Shown one piece after another: positions 62,594-64,000 of a stretch of 64,000 nucleotides of DNA. Numbering within the stretch: the stretch's first letter is position 1; every line of letters starts with the position of its first letter. Below the pieces are notes generated by a model. That model searched no databases, had not been told where the DNA came from, and was given only the letters and a program-made list of their open reading frames with translations. The DNA is from VXYL01 sp965243095 (GTDB taxonomy: Bacteria; Pseudomonadota; Gammaproteobacteria; Pseudomonadales; Azotimanducaceae): NCBI GenBank assembly GCA_965243095.1, contig OZ251530.1:1302001-1366000 (forward strand), given 5' to 3'. Made by a program: the position numbers and the translations under genes.

Positions 62594-62651
62594 CGAATCG
62601 CGCCAATCGCCCGACAGCTTCCGCCTACGGGCGGGAGGTCATGCCAAACGG

Positions 62652-64000
62652 TCAGTCCGCCTCCACGGCTTCCGCGTGTGCCAGTTTCCAGCCGTGGTAC
62701 ACCAGCGCCAGGCCGCGGTAGCGGATGTGGGGGCGGCGTTGGCGAAGCGGTTCGTCGGCCAGGTAGCGGCGGAGCTGCGCGGTCGCCTCGCGCGCCAGCA
62801 CGTCCACTTGGGCGTCGCCGGCGCTCGGCTTCAGCCACTTGAGCTCCAGCAGGTAGCCGTTCGGGGCGTCCGGGTGCGCCGCCGCGTTCGGCTCCAGCCA
62901 GATGTCCGCGTAGCCGCCGCCGAGTTCCCGCTCGGAGTGGAACAGGTAGTAGCTGGTGGCCGCCAGATACGCCGCCAGGAAGGCGTGTATCGCCTTCTCG
63001 CCGGCCAGGTGGTCGCGGATGCCGGTGTGCCGCTGCACCGCCTCGGCCAGATGCTCGAACACCGGCAGCCAGGCGCCGCGGTAGGCCATCTCGTGGACCA
63101 GGTTGGCGAAGCGGTAGATGTCCACCGACAGCACGCCGGCCTCGTCGTAGGCGTCGCGCAGGATGCCGTAGTTGAGGCGCTTCACCGTCTGGTTGGGAAT
63201 GCCGAGGCGTGGCCGGCCTTCCACTTTGCCGCGGATGCTCAGCAGCCCGAAGCAGTGCAGCAGCGACAGGAAGTTCTCCCGCTTGCCGAGTTCGCGCAGC
63301 GGGAAGCCGTCGCGCAGGTCGCACTCGGCGCCCTCGTCCTCGATCACCTGCCGCAGCAGGTCGAAGTTGCCGTTCAACTCCACGGCGCCGCGCCGCGCGC
63401 GCTCCTTCTCCGCCTGCGTTCTGCTGACGATCAACAGGTGCCGCAGCTTGCCGTAGTCCACGCGCACGTTGCGGTCGATCAGCTCATCCGGGGGCTGGCC
63501 GAACGCGATGGATGTTTCGATGTAGTAGAGCACCATGTCGGTGTTGTACACGTCTTCCCGGGCGCTCTTGGAAAAGCGGTAGCCGTTGTACCACGCGCGC
63601 ATCGTCGCAAGCGCGTCGTCCACCTCCTCGCGGATCGCTTCGGCCCCGCGGTACGTCTCCAGCATGGCGCGCGCCTCGCCCTCGGTGAAGCCCAGCATCT
63701 CGTTGAACTCCGGCCGCAGGCTGATGTTGGTGGCGATGTTGAAGCCGCTGGTCACGTCGTCCATGGTCACCGGCGAGACGCCGGTGACGAACAGCCGCTC
63801 GATGCCGCCGGCCTCGGCGGTGCCGGCCTTCAAGGTGCCGAAGAAGTTGCGGTAGAAGCCGCCGCCGTGGGTGAAGGAGTGGTACGCCTCGGCGCCCTGC
63901 TCGGAGAGGATGGTGTTGGCGAAGTTGTCGTACTCGTCGATCAGCACGTACAGCGGGATGCGGCGGTCGCGGACGTGCTGGAACAGCGCGGTCAGTTTCT
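62652..64000 (-). CDS. AAA-ATPase-like protein with C-terminal PD-(D/E)XK domain (partial)
   Basis: Runs off the window end; 449 codons including the stop are visible. YVLIDEYDNF is a Walker B-type segment; RLFVTGVSPVTMDD, MRAWYNGYRFS and VYNTDMVLYYI are typical of the AAA-ATPase_like (PF09820) family. The C-terminal part (ADIWLEPN, YLLELKWLK) is the PD-(D/E)XK DUF1703-type domain. These proteins occur as multi-copy families in some bacteria, with unknown function. The Walker A end is outside the window. Confidence 0.88.
   Translation of the reverse strand, partial: KLTALFQHVRDRRIPLYVLIDEYDNFANTILSEQGAEAYHSFTHGGGFYRNFFGTLKAGTAEAGGIERLFVTGVSPVTMDDVTSGFNIATNISLRPEFNEMLGFTEGEARAMLETYRGAEAIREEVDDALATMRAWYNGYRFSKSAREDVYNTDMVLYYIETSIAFGQPPDELIDRNVRVDYGKLRHLLIVSRTQAEKERARRGAVELNGNFDLLRQVIEDEGAECDLRDGFPLRELGKRENFLSLLHCFGLLSIRGKVEGRPRLGIPNQTVKRLNYGILRDAYDEAGVLSVDIYRFANLVHEMAYRGAWLPVFEHLAEAVQRHTGIRDHLAGEKAIHAFLAAYLAATSYYLFHSERELGGGYADIWLEPNAAAHPDAPNGYLLELKWLKPSAGDAQVDVLAREATAQLRRYLADEPLRQRRPHIRYRGLALVYHGWKLAHAEAVEAD

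Noticed and set aside
62621..62634. GC hairpin CCGCC-TAC-GGGCGG after the MFS gene
   Set aside because: Short stem, no T-run; not strong enough to call a terminator.
1..64000. Search for tRNA, rRNA, CRISPR, phage or transposase genes
   Set aside because: None could be supported from the sequence by eye.

Overview
The window looks like chromosomal DNA of a high-GC, gene-dense, Gram-negative bacterium, most likely a proteobacterium. The evidence is three TonB-dependent outer-membrane receptors, several lipoproteins with clear lipoboxes, secreted proteins with signal peptides, short intergenic spaces and frequent GTG starts. PhyH dioxygenases, CoA ligases, a family III CoA-transferase, an acyl-CoA dehydrogenase, a luciferase-like monooxygenase and two restriction-modification (R-M) loci together resemble marine or host-associated heterotroph genomes. 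That lifestyle is an inference. I saw no rRNA, tRNA, CRISPR array, transposase or phage gene.

Layout. 1-2.5 kb: tail of an off-window gene, a PhyH dioxygenase, a frameshifted secreted protein, and a coiled-coil gene coupled to a LexA-type winged helix. 2.7-7.2 kb: a surface lipoprotein followed by a TonB receptor, probably a transport pair. 7.3-14.8 kb: small secreted protein, acyl-CoA synthetase, and a giant secreted zinc metallopeptidase with six PPC-like repeats. 15-18.9 kb: class I fumarase, gltX, a VOC protein and a small lipoprotein. 18.9-33.1 kb is a plastic zone. It holds two R-M loci (a NotI-family nuclease with a DNA methylase; a frameshifted Eco29kI-type GIY-YIG nuclease with an amino-methylase), each flanked by direct duplications of neighbouring host sequence, plus truncated duplicate gene fragments among an LLM oxidoreductase, a DUF5916-like protein, PhyH, an AAA ATPase, panE and an oxalate-CoA-ligase-like enzyme. 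33.2-38.7 kb: a single-chain biotin-dependent acyl-CoA carboxylase coupled to an S9 peptidase lipoprotein. 38.8-46.9 kb: a TPR-sulfotransferase divergent from a TonB receptor, with another TonB receptor converging on it. 47-52.2 kb: an alpha/beta-hydrolase-like protein with non-standard nucleophile elbows, a SAM methyltransferase, a small protein and a LeuC/LeuD-type hydro-lyase. 52.3-53.1 kb: a membrane coiled-coil protein coupled to a conserved protein of unknown function. 53.2-60.1 kb: a tightly packed six-gene minus-strand operon (tandem nitrilase, unknown protein, acyl-CoA-dehydrogenase fold, isochorismatase-fold hydrolase, FAD hydroxylase, CoA-transferase) that looks like a catabolic pathway. 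60.1-64 kb: an exported ATP-dependent DNA ligase, an MFS transporter and a partial AAA-ATPase/PD-(D/E)XK protein.

A dispersed palindromic repeat (two GC-rich arms plus a conserved tail) occurs four times, at about 7.2, 9.7, 14.9 and 33.15 kb. The strongest novelty signals are the R-M islands with long, synonymously diverged flanking duplications, the compact 53.2-60.1 kb operon with its half-dead tandem nitrilase, and the hydrolase whose nucleophile positions hold His and Gly. All intergenic stretches are under about 300 bases. The longest, 2501-2770, 9596-9837 and 14761-15008, hold only presumptive promoters and, in the last two, repeat copies.
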